Assembly: GCA_026982835.1 (NCBI GenBank)
Contig: JALSGI010000133.1
Coordinates: 1-5,275 of the forward strand
Origin: Planctomycetota bacterium
GTDB taxonomy: Bacteria > Planctomycetota > Planctomycetia > Pirellulales > S012-138
Reading direction: 5' to 3'
DNA length: 5,275 nucleotides
Shown here one piece after another: positions 1-4,841 of this stretch (position 1 is the stretch's first letter; every line of letters starts with the position of its first letter). The notes under the pieces are model-generated. The model was not told the DNA's origin and did no database searches. It was given only the letters and a program-made list of their open reading frames with translations. A program made the position numbers and the translations under genes.

Positions 1-312
1 CGGGGACTGTTTCGTCGCTGGACCCATCGTCGCAACGCCCTGGTGGTGGACCTGTGGTTTTTCGTTCCCCAGCAGCAGGACCGCGGGGTTTCCGCTACGC
101 GCATCCGGGTGCGGATTGCCCTCCGCCGTCCCCGTGAGCGGCGGCGCAGCGAAGCCATGGAACGCAGCCGGCAACTGCTGGCCAGCCTGAAAGCCTACCT
201 GATGGCCAGCGAGTTGAGTGAGGCGGAGAAATCCGACTCCAAGGCCGAGGCTCAAGAAGCGCTTGCCTGGGGCCCGGCCGAGATACAGAAGCTCCTGCCC
301 CACAAGGGCTGA
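1..312 (+). CDS. C-terminal part of a protein of unknown function (5' truncated by window edge)
   Basis: The frame is open from the first base to a TGA at 310-312, giving the last 103 residues of a longer protein whose start lies outside the window. Codon choice is that of a GC-rich coding region and there is no in-frame stop, so I take it as real. The visible part begins with a basic stretch, then a hydrophobic strand-like segment (ALVVDLWFFVP), an arginine-rich stretch (RIRVRIALRRPRERRR), and a helical segment (EAMERSRQLLASLKAYLMASE). It ends in a charged tail rich in Glu, Lys and Ala. I do not recognise the family and see no catalytic motif. A GTG at 43 could serve as an internal start, but the open frame upstream argues for a longer gene. 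It is followed by a repeat-filled spacer with no obvious terminator. It is on the same strand as the 1049-1588 gene but about 740 bp away, so an operon is unlikely. Confidence 0.7.
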   Translation, partial: RGLFRRWTHRRNALVVDLWFFVPQQQDRGVSATRIRVRIALRRPRERRRSEAMERSRQLLASLKAYLMASELSEAEKSDSKAEAQEALAWGPAEIQKLLPHKG

Positions 313-548
313 CTTTCCCGCGAGGCTTTCGCTCCCAGGTAAGAAAGCGCGTGTCCGTGCAAAACAGCGAGCCGTGAGCGTGAGCCCACGGAGTGGTTGC
401 ATTGGAGAAGTGCTCGTTGGCGTTTTGCTCCGGAGGCTTACGCCTCCGGCTCGCTAGTCTGGTGTCTGGGTTGGCGTTTGCTCTCGTCCCGGCCAGCCGC
501 GTGCGTGAGCACGCAGTTGTTTGTGTGTCGGCTGGTGCTTGGTTCGAA

Positions 549-696
549 GCAACCGGGAGCTTGCGCTCCCGGCTGGCCGTGACGAGCAAGAATCGACACT
601 CGTTCTTGCTCCGGCGAGCCCCGGGCTTTAGCCCGGGGAGAGCCGAATAAGCGTTTTTGGTTGTTCTCCTCCGCCAGCTAAAGCTGGCGGCTCGCC
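549..696 (+). repeat. 148-bp direct repeat, copy 1
   Basis: This block aligns without gaps to 1702-1849, an offset of 1153 bp. From 567 to 696 the copies differ at one base (T at 654, C at 1807). Four further differences lie at 562-566, within one hairpin. The block holds hairpin modules at 553-578 (plus), 613-638 (minus) and 671-696 (plus), and an inverted repeat with 9-bp arms at 584-592 and 603-611. Such identity in non-coding DNA implies recent duplication, gene conversion, or strong constraint on the element. Confidence 0.9.
584..611. repeat. Inverted repeat, 9-bp perfect arms, in front of a minus-oriented hairpin module
   Basis: The arms GAGCAAGAA (584-592) and TTCTTGCTC (603-611) are perfectly complementary around a 10-nt loop. 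The same element recurs at 1737-1764, and a degenerate form at 1611-1636. In all three places it ends just before a GGCGAG foot and a minus-oriented hairpin module, so the two form one composite unit. There is no following T tract, so it is not a typical intrinsic terminator. Confidence 0.75.
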
Positions 697-779
697 ATTC
701 AACCGCCGGCTGAAGCCGGCGGCTCGCCGGTTGCAAGAATATACGCTTTTTCTCGCACTGGTGCGGAAGCACCACCGCT

Positions 780-804
780 AGACCCAAGACCCAGGACCCA
801 AGAC
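780..804. repeat. Heptamer tandem repeat (AGACCCA), copy in cluster A
   Basis: Three and a half tandem units of the 7-mer AGACCCA are present; the third unit has GGACCCA. The same heptamer occurs as a shorter run at 1963-1981 in cluster B. The length and non-coding location recall the heptanucleotide short tandemly repeated repetitive (STRR) sequences of cyanobacteria. That is an analogy, not evidence of homology. Confidence 0.75.
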
Positions 805-823
805 CTCCGGAGCGGAAGCTTCG

Positions 824-865
824 GCGCACGGCGCATGGCGCACGCCGCAAGCCGCAAGTCGCACG
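824..865. repeat. Degenerate heptamer tandem repeat (SCGCAMG), copy in cluster A
   Basis: Six consecutive 7-mers read GCGCACG, GCGCATG, GCGCACG, CCGCAAG, CCGCAAG and TCGCACG. They lead directly into CCGATGCTGTCTCTC and the TGAC-loop element at 880. Cluster B has the same arrangement with four 7-mers at 1895-1922, so unit number differs between copies, as expected from slippage. Confidence 0.75.
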
Positions 866-879
866 CCGATGCTGTCTCT

Positions 880-899
880 CCCCGCACTGACGTGCGCAC
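880..899. repeat. TGAC-loop hairpin-type element, degenerate copy
   Basis: CCCCGCAC, loop TGAC, then GTGCGCAC. Only the five inner base pairs remain compared with the fully paired copy at 1937-1956. Positions 891-900 form a perfect 10-bp palindrome (CGTGCGCACG). The same degenerate version occurs at 1997-2016, so this is a stable variant and not random decay. Confidence 0.6.
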
Positions 900-909
900 G
901 CTCCGGCTC

Positions 910-941
910 CCTCCAAGCCCCCAAGCCTCCACGCCTCCAAG
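910..941. repeat. Octamer tandem repeat (CCTCCAAG), copy in cluster A
   Basis: Four tandem 8-mers: CCTCCAAG, CCCCCAAG, CCTCCACG, CCTCCAAG. The first 29 bases (910-938) are identical to 2084-2112 in cluster B. The minus strand is rich in GG and GGGGG runs and could form a G-quadruplex. No coding role is apparent. Confidence 0.75.
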
Positions 942-1030
942 CCCCCTCCTTCCCGGTGGTGCTGGTCCACGGGGCGATTCTGCGGCACAATGAACTTGTC
1001 CAGACCTCCTTGTTCTCGCTGGCTCCAGCA

Positions 1031-1036
1031 AGGAAA
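1031..1036 (+). promoter_or_regulatory. Candidate ribosome binding site for the 1049 gene
   Basis: AGGAAA is the only purine-rich Shine-Dalgarno-like run close to the gene. The spacing is 6 nt to GTG 1043 and 12 nt to ATG 1049, which favours the GTG slightly. I keep the ATG as the default start because of codon preference. Confidence 0.4.
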
Positions 1037-1048
1037 CAACTCGTGCTG

Positions 1049-1588
1049 ATGCAATGGTTGTCACAGGGGTGGGAGCAAGTTTTGGGCTTTGTCCTCGGCG
1101 TGGTGCTGGGGGTGGCCCTGGGCACCGGGGCCTGGTGCCTGTGGCGGCGGAGGCAAGCCGCCCGGGCCGTAGAGCGGCGCCGCCGGGCCATGGAAGCGTT
1201 TCGCCTTCGCCGGGAGCAGCTGGAGGCCCAGTTCGTGCAGGCCGTCAGCAACTCCGGCCGCCCGCGAGGTCTGCTGTGGAAGGAGGTGGAGTTTGCCGAC
1301 GAGGTGACATTTGCTCTGCAGCGGGACTCATCCCGCCTGGTGGCCCTGGTGGCCGTGACGGTGGCGTTCGAGGCCGTCCCGGGCGGGCCGATGGAAGACG
1401 TGGAGGCGGTGGGTCGCCTGCGCAGCGCCACGGCCGTGTTCGTCGAAGGGCCCGGCGGATGGGAAGCCCCGGGCCGGGTGCTGTTCAACCTCCAGCCGCA
1501 CCAGGCGCTGGAACACTTCGCCCACGAGCTGTCACCGCTCCCGCAACTCCCCTCGGAACCGCAGGCCGGAAGCGAAAGTCCCGCTTGA
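1049..1588 (+). CDS. Single-pass membrane-anchored protein of unknown function (planctomycete-type hypothetical)
   Basis: The product has 179 residues. Residues 8-32 form one hydrophobic helix with glycines at 13, 17, 21 and 25, a GxxxG series (glycine zipper) of the kind that packs helices together. A strongly basic stretch follows (about 33-53), which by the positive-inside rule puts the C-terminus in the cytoplasm. Residues 34-62 are probably helical or coiled coil. A compact domain spans about 66-163 (GRPRGLLWKEVEFADEVTFA, then FEAVPGGPMEDVEAVG, then a strand-rich stretch ending VLFNLQPHQALEHFAHEL). The tail is proline-rich. I associate this domain with conserved hypothetical proteins of planctomycetes, from memory only; no function is known to me and no catalytic motif is visible. 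Two starts are possible: ATG at 1049 and in-frame GTG at 1043. AGGAAA at 1031-1036 lies 6 nt before the GTG and 12 nt before the ATG, so the GTG (181 aa) is a real alternative. The open frame extends upstream to 869, but that part is repeat sequence. Confidence 0.8.
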   Translation: MQWLSQGWEQVLGFVLGVVLGVALGTGAWCLWRRRQAARAVERRRRAMEAFRLRREQLEAQFVQAVSNSGRPRGLLWKEVEFADEVTFALQRDSSRLVALVAVTVAFEAVPGGPMEDVEAVGRLRSATAVFVEGPGGWEAPGRVLFNLQPHQALEHFAHELSPLPQLPSEPQAGSESPA

Positions 1589-1638
1589 AACTCGCCGAAT
1601 CGCTTCCAGTGAGCAAGAGCGGTATTCGTTCTTGTATT

Positions 1639-1664
1639 GGCGAGCCGCGTGCGTAAGCACGCGG
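1639..1664 (-). repeat. 26-bp hairpin module, minus orientation, perfect stem
   Basis: The foot GGCGAG (1639-1644) is followed by CCGCGTGC (1645-1652), loop GTAA and GCACGCGG (1657-1664), an 8-bp perfect stem. Read on the minus strand it fits the module consensus with tail CTCGCC. It is the first such module after the stop codon at 1588, and no T tract follows. Confidence 0.8.
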
Positions 1665-1701
1665 TTGTTCTGTACCGGCGGAGCTTGTTGCTTCGTTGAG
1701 A

Positions 1702-1849
1702 GCAACCGGGAGCTGATGTTCCCGGCTGGCCGTGACGAGCAAGAATCGACACTCGTTCTTGCTCCGGCGAGCCCCGGGCTTTAGCCCGGGGAGAGCCGAA
1801 TAAGCGCTTTTGGTTGTTCTCCTCCGCCAGCTAAAGCTGGCGGCTCGCC
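1702..1849 (+). repeat. 148-bp direct repeat, copy 2
   Basis: This is the partner of 549-696, with five mismatches over 148 bp and one over the last 130. The hairpin at 1706-1725 has changed loop and lost one Watson-Crick pair relative to 553-572: the arms read CCGGGAGC and GTTCCCGG and still pair through one G-T. The other two hairpins and the 1737-1764 inverted repeat are unchanged. The two copies flank the 1049-1588 gene as direct repeats. Confidence 0.9.
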
Positions 1850-1894
1850 GTTTCGAGAATTAACGCTTGTTCCGGCATCGTAGCGGAAGCTCCG

Positions 1895-1922
1895 GCGCAC
1901 GGCGCAGGCCGCAAGGCGCAAG
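1895..1922. repeat. Degenerate heptamer tandem repeat (SCGCAMG), copy in cluster B
   Basis: Four 7-mers read GCGCACG, GCGCAGG, CCGCAAG and GCGCAAG, then CCGATACTGTCTCTCC leads into the hairpin at 1937. Cluster A has six units in the same context (824-865). The preceding bases AGCGGAAGCTYCGGC are also shared between the two clusters. Confidence 0.75.
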
Positions 1923-1936
1923 CCGATACTGTCTCT

Positions 1937-1956
1937 CCCCGCACTGACGTGCGGGG
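1937..1956. repeat. TGAC-loop hairpin, perfect 8-bp stem
   Basis: CCCCGCAC (1937-1944), loop TGAC, GTGCGGGG (1949-1956), followed by CTCTTC. The 8-4-8 geometry, the loop starting with T and the CT-containing tail make it a likely relative of the 26-bp module. Related elements are at 880-899, 1997-2016 and 5237-5256. Confidence 0.75.
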
Positions 1957-1962
1957 CTCTTC

Positions 1963-1981
1963 AAGACCCAAGACCCAAGAC
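1963..1981. repeat. Heptamer tandem repeat (AGACCCA), copy in cluster B
   Basis: Two full AGACCCA units are present with partial units on both sides (AAG at the start, AGAC at the end). The copy at 780-804 is longer. The run sits between two TGAC-loop elements. Confidence 0.7.
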
Positions 1982-1996
1982 GGCACACGCCGTTCT

Positions 1997-2016
1997 CCCC
2001 GCACTGACGTGCGCAC
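1997..2016. repeat. TGAC-loop hairpin-type element, degenerate copy in cluster B
   Basis: CCCCGCAC, TGAC, GTGCGCAC, identical over its 20 bp to the element at 880-899 and followed by GCTC in both. The outer three pairs of the stem are lost. The perfect palindrome CGTGCGCACG recurs at 2008-2017. Confidence 0.6.
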
Positions 2017-2022
2017 GCTCTT

Positions 2023-2080
2023 CCGGGAGCTTACGCCCGCGGCTCGCCGTTCAACCGGGAGCTTACGCTCCCGGCTGGCC
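2023..2080 (+). repeat. Tandem pair of 26-bp hairpin modules with a 6-nt linker
   Basis: The first module (2023-2048) has an imperfect stem, 6 of 8 pairs, with tail CTCGCC. The second (2055-2080) has a perfect stem (CCGGGAGC and GCTCCCGG, loop TTAC) with tail CTGGCC. The linker is GTTCAA. In cluster A the pair 671-696 and 703-728 has the linker ATTCAA of the same length, so the dimer is itself a recurring arrangement with a 32-bp period. Confidence 0.75.
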
Positions 2081-2083
2081 AAC

Positions 2084-2112
2084 CCTCCAAGCCCCCAAGC
2101 CTCCACGCCTCC
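2084..2112. repeat. Octamer tandem repeat (CCTCCAAG), copy in cluster B
   Basis: CCTCCAAG, CCCCCAAG and CCTCCACG followed by a partial unit. It is identical to 910-938. On the minus strand it is G-rich, and it lies just downstream of the hppA stop codon, so it would be in the hppA mRNA if transcription reads through. Confidence 0.75.
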
Positions 2113-2134
2113 CGTGGCTTCAGCCGCCGGCTGG

Positions 2135-2160
2135 CCCGGAGCCAATCGACTCCAGGTTTT
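2135..2160 (+). terminator. Weak candidate terminator for plus-strand transcription between convergent genes
   Basis: CCCGGAG (2135-2141) pairs with CTCCAGG (2150-2156), seven pairs including one G-T, with an 8-nt loop, followed by TTTT at 2157-2160. This would act on plus-strand transcripts arriving from the 1049 gene. On the minus strand the same hairpin lies about 15 nt after the hppA stop codon but is not followed by T residues. The T run is short, so support is modest. Confidence 0.25.
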
Positions 2161-2171
2161 CGGGCGGGTCT

Positions 2172-4841
2172 TTAGAACAAGCCCAGGGCCGTGAGGCTGT
2201 AGCGGACCACCAGCCCGGCGGCCACCACCGAAACCATGCTCATCAGCTTGATGAGAATATTGAGGCTGGGGCCGCTGGTATCCTTGAACGGGTCGCCCAC
2301 CGTGTCGCCCACCACGGCCGCCTTGTGGGCCTCAGAGCCTTTTCCGCCGTAGTGGCCCGCTTCGATGTACTTCTTGGCGTTGTCCCAGGCCCCACCGGCG
2401 TTGGCCATGAACACCGCCACGCAGAAGCCAGTAGTCAGTGTGCCCACCAGCAGGCCGATCACCCCGCCCACGCCCAGCAGCAGCCCGGCCACCACCGGCA
2501 ACACCAGCCCCAGCAGCGAGGGCAGGATCATTTCCTTCTGGGCCGCCCGGGTGCTGATGGCCACCGGCTCGGCGTAGTCGGGTTTTTCGGTGTAGTCGAG
2601 GATGCCGGGGTGTTCCTTGAACTGTCGCCGCACCGCTTCGACCATCCCCTTGGCCGCCCGGCCCACGGCTTTCATCGTCATGGCACAGAACACAAACGCC
2701 GCCATCGCCCCCAGGAACACGCCCACCAGCACTTTGGGGTTCATCAGCGTGGCGTCGTAGTAGGTGGCGAACTGGGGGAGCGTGGCGTGGTGCAGCGGCA
2801 CCAGCTCGGCTCCCGTGGCGGCGAAGCTCAGGTGGGAGCGCTGGCCGTGGGTTTCGGCTTTCAGCATGTTTTCGGGCACGCGGGCCGGTCCCTGGGAGGT
2901 GTCCAGCCGGCGCCAGGCCGGGCCGACTTCCTCTTCCCGCAGCACATCGGGCATCACCAGCCACTTGCTTACGGCCTGGTTGGCCGAGGAGTGTTCCCCT
3001 TCGTGGACTTCGATGACGAACTGGTCGGCCACCTTGTAGGTACCCGGGGCAAGCGTGGCCTGGTATTGACCGCTTTCGGTGCGTGAGACCTGGGCCGCTT
3101 CGTTGCCCCAGCGCTCAAAGCCCATCCGCACCTCTTCCACGTAGGCCGCCAGCAGGGCCAGGGCGGTCAGCGCGGCCGAGCCGATGGCAAACCCCTTGCC
3201 CGTGGCCGCCGTGGTGTTGCCTAGCGAGTCCAGCGCGTCGGTGCGGCGGCGCACTTCGGGGTCCAGGCCGGACATTTGGGCGTTGCCGCCGGCGTTGTCG
3301 GCAATGGGGCCGTAGGCGTCGGTGGCCAGGGTGATGCCCAGGGTGCTCAGCATACCCACGGCGGCGATCCCCACGCCGTAGAGTCCCAGGGCAAAGTAGC
3401 TCATGTCGTTGTAGTGCCAGCCGTTGGCAAAGCCGAAGGCCAGCAGCGTGCCCACGCCCACCACGATGATGGGCACCCATACGCTCATCATCCCTTCGGC
3501 CACCCCGGCGATGATCACCGTGGCCGGGCCTGTGACGGCCTGGGCGGCCAGTTCCTGGGTGGGCTTGAATTCGTCGCTGGTGGAGTACTCGGTCCACTTG
3601 CCGATGATCCAGCCTGCCAGCAATCCCACGACGATGCTGGCCGAAACGCCCGGGATGACACCAAACAGCAACGTGCCCTCCACCCGGGGCATCAGCCACA
3701 GCGAAAGCAGCACCGCGGCCAGCACCACGCCGGCGGTAGAGGCGTTGATTCCCCGGGCCAGGGCCTTGAGCAGGGTTTTTTGCGTGGCATCATCGCCTTC
3801 GGTGCGCACCAGGTAAATGCCGGCGATGGAGAGGAAAATCCCCACCGCAGCGATGGCCATGGGCAGAAAGAGGGTTTGCAATTGGGCCTGGATCGGCTCC
3901 ACCCCTTCGGGCAGCAGCTCCCCGGTGGTGAAGGCGGCCACGCCCAGCGCGGCGGTGGCCAGGATGGAGCCGCAGTAGGACTCGTACAGGTCGGCCCCCA
4001 TGCCGGCCACGTCGCCTACGTTGTCGCCCACGTTGTCGGCGATGGTGGCCGGGTTGCGTTCGTCGTCCTCGGGAATGCCTTGCTCCACTTTGCCCACCAG
4101 GTCGGCCCCCACGTCGGCCGCCTTGGTAAAGATGCCTCCGCCCACCCGGGCAAAAAGGGCCTGGCTGCTAGCGCCCATGCCGAAGCAGAGCATGGTGACG
4201 GTGATCTCCACCAGCCCCAGGCCGAAGCCCCAGTACAGGATGGCAAACCACAACGTGATATCCAGCAGCCCCAGCCCCACCACCGAAAGGCCCATCACCG
4301 CCCCGGAGCGGAAGGCAATTTGCAGCCCCTTGTTGAGCGACTGTTGCGCCCCGCGGGCCGTGCGGCTGGAAGCCCAGGTGGCCGTTTTCATTCCGAACCA
4401 CCCGGCCAGGCCGGAGAAGAAGCCGCCGGTCAAGAAAGCAAAGGGCACGAACACGCTTTGCACGCCCAGCACAAAGGCGGCGTAGGCCAGCAGGGCGGAA
4501 ATGACCACAAAAAACAGGGCCACCACCTTGTATTGTTGCTTGAGATAGGCGTTGGCCCCTTCGCGCACATACTCGGCGATGTTGCGCATTTTTTCGGTGC
4601 CTTCGTCCTCTTCCATCATCTTTTTGAAGAACAGCCACGCCTGCACCAGCGCAGCCACCGAGCCCACAAAGGCCAACAGCCAGATCAGCCCGTACTGGCT
4701 TGCCAGCGGCTGCACGGCGTCTTCGGCCGCGGCAGCCGAGGACGCTTGACCCAGCAGCAGGAACAAGACAGCTGCCGTACCGCAGAGAATGGGTGCCAGG
4801 CTGTTTGATCCGTTCCGCGTCAGGGGCAGGAGCATGGTCAT
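2172..4841 (-). CDS. hppA: Membrane-integral pyrophosphatase, K+-dependent type, probably Na+ (and/or H+) pumping
   Basis: This enzyme hydrolyses pyrophosphate at the cytoplasmic face and pumps cations across the membrane. I see 889 residues, longer than the roughly 670-770 usual in the family. Residues 17-38 resemble a signal peptide ending in Ala-rich ASSAAAA; the core helices begin near 49. Substrate motifs are all present: DVGADLVGKVE (243-253), DNVGDNVGD (269-277), DAYGPIADNAGGN (508-520), GGAWDNAKK (816-824), and GDTVGDPFKDTSGPSLN (845-861). GNTTAATG (541-548) has Ala545 and Gly548, the known K+-dependent signature; K+-independent members have Lys and Thr there. Gate residues are Asp284, Glu287 and Lys865. 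Glu three residues after the Asp is the Na+-PPase arrangement, though some K+-dependent H+-PPases share it. Residues about 573-697, between TM12 and TM13, form an unusual insertion. I chose ATG 4841, ahead of the signal-like segment. ATG 4835 is an alternative with better spacing (9 nt) from GGAA; a start at 4928 would put charged residues ahead of that segment. Confidence 0.96.
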   Translation of the reverse strand: MTMLLPLTRNGSNSLAPILCGTAAVLFLLLGQASSAAAAEDAVQPLASQYGLIWLLAFVGSVAALVQAWLFFKKMMEEDEGTEKMRNIAEYVREGANAYLKQQYKVVALFFVVISALLAYAAFVLGVQSVFVPFAFLTGGFFSGLAGWFGMKTATWASSRTARGAQQSLNKGLQIAFRSGAVMGLSVVGLGLLDITLWFAILYWGFGLGLVEITVTMLCFGMGASSQALFARVGGGIFTKAADVGADLVGKVEQGIPEDDERNPATIADNVGDNVGDVAGMGADLYESYCGSILATAALGVAAFTTGELLPEGVEPIQAQLQTLFLPMAIAAVGIFLSIAGIYLVRTEGDDATQKTLLKALARGINASTAGVVLAAVLLSLWLMPRVEGTLLFGVIPGVSASIVVGLLAGWIIGKWTEYSTSDEFKPTQELAAQAVTGPATVIIAGVAEGMMSVWVPIIVVGVGTLLAFGFANGWHYNDMSYFALGLYGVGIAAVGMLSTLGITLATDAYGPIADNAGGNAQMSGLDPEVRRRTDALDSLGNTTAATGKGFAIGSAALTALALLAAYVEEVRMGFERWGNEAAQVSRTESGQYQATLAPGTYKVADQFVIEVHEGEHSSANQAVSKWLVMPDVLREEEVGPAWRRLDTSQGPARVPENMLKAETHGQRSHLSFAATGAELVPLHHATLPQFATYYDATLMNPKVLVGVFLGAMAAFVFCAMTMKAVGRAAKGMVEAVRRQFKEHPGILDYTEKPDYAEPVAISTRAAQKEMILPSLLGLVLPVVAGLLLGVGGVIGLLVGTLTTGFCVAVFMANAGGAWDNAKKYIEAGHYGGKGSEAHKAAVVGDTVGDPFKDTSGPSLNILIKLMSMVSVVAAGLVVRYSLTALGLF
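2750..3125 (-). other. Inserted extracytoplasmic region within HppA (loop between TM12 and TM13)
   Basis: This covers HppA residues about 573-697. After TM12 (ends AAYVEEV, 565-571) the typical enzyme has a short loop before TM13 (NPKVLVGVFLGAM, from 701). Here there are about 125 residues instead, with strand-like segments (GQYQATLAPGTYKVADQFVIEVHEG, 591-615; LSFAATGAELVPLHH, 671-685), several His and no strongly hydrophobic helix. With the established topology (16 helices, termini outside) even-numbered helices exit to the outside, so the insert lies in the periplasm. The reading frame is maintained and the coding pattern is unchanged, so it is not a frameshift artefact. I know no function for it. 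Confidence 0.75.

Larger units (their letters stand above)
313..1042. repeat. Repeat cluster A: non-coding spacer of hairpin modules and short tandem repeats
   Basis: This 730-bp spacer has no convincing gene. It holds seven copies of a 26-bp hairpin module: 8-nt left arm CC-N4-GC, 4-nt loop starting with T, 8-nt right arm GC-N4-GG, and tail CTSGCY. Plus-oriented copies are at 430-455, 553-578, 671-696 and 703-728. Minus-oriented copies, where the tail appears as RGCSAG before the stem, are at 366-391, 491-516 and 613-638. Pairing is 8 of 8 in five copies and 7 of 8 at 366-391 and 491-516. After the hairpins come heptamer repeats (780-804, 824-865), a TGAC-loop element (880-899) and an octamer repeat (910-941). 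A small separate hairpin with a GGAA loop lies at 759-774. Positions 942-1042 show no repeats and must carry the start signals of the next gene. Confidence 0.85.
1589..2171. repeat. Repeat cluster B: non-coding spacer between convergent genes
   Basis: No credible gene lies in these 583 bp. Seven 26-bp hairpin modules are visible. Minus-oriented copies are at 1639-1664 and 1766-1791. Plus-oriented copies are at 1706-1731, 1824-1849, 2023-2048, 2055-2080 and 2111-2136. Pairing is perfect in 1639-1664, 1766-1791, 1824-1849 and 2055-2080. It has one G-T pair at 1706-1731, is 6 of 8 at 2023-2048, and is degenerate at 2111-2136. Heptamer repeats (1895-1922, 1963-1981), TGAC-loop elements (1937-1956, 1997-2016) and the octamer repeat (2084-2112) also recur. 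Most modules follow the order of cluster A, but the AGACCCA run lies after the SCGCAMG run here and before it in A. The spacer separates the 3' ends of the 1049 gene and hppA. Confidence 0.85.

Noticed and set aside
619..638. Intrinsic terminator (strong GC hairpin)
   Set aside because: No T tract follows on either strand. It belongs to the repeated hairpin family. The same applies to the other perfect stems.
962..991. Promoter for the 1049 gene with -10-like CACAAT at 986-991
   Set aside because: No acceptable -35 box lies at 16-18 bp spacing (TGGTCC or CTGGTC). The evidence is too weak to list.
313..1042. CRISPR array
   Set aside because: Repeat units differ in sequence, occur in both orientations and lack regular unique spacers. 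No cas gene is present.
869..1048. Upstream extension of the 1049 gene
   Set aside because: The extra 60 residues translate the heptamer and octamer repeats, and a better-placed Shine-Dalgarno and the membrane helix start lie further in.
95..1054. Long minus-strand open frame through the left gene end and cluster A
   Set aside because: It runs over hairpin and tandem repeats and antisense to the clear plus-strand gene end. Composition follows the repeats and it has no recognisable domain.
778..1752. Long minus-strand open frame across the 1049-1588 gene
   Set aside because: It is antisense to a gene with a coherent transmembrane helix and domain, and its ends lie in repeats. It is Arg/Ser/Thr-rich chance translation.
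3276..4808. 510-codon plus-strand open frame antisense to hppA
   Set aside because: It is a shadow of a GC-rich coding strand. The product is dominated by His, Gly and Gln, and the minus-strand protein carries every HppA motif.
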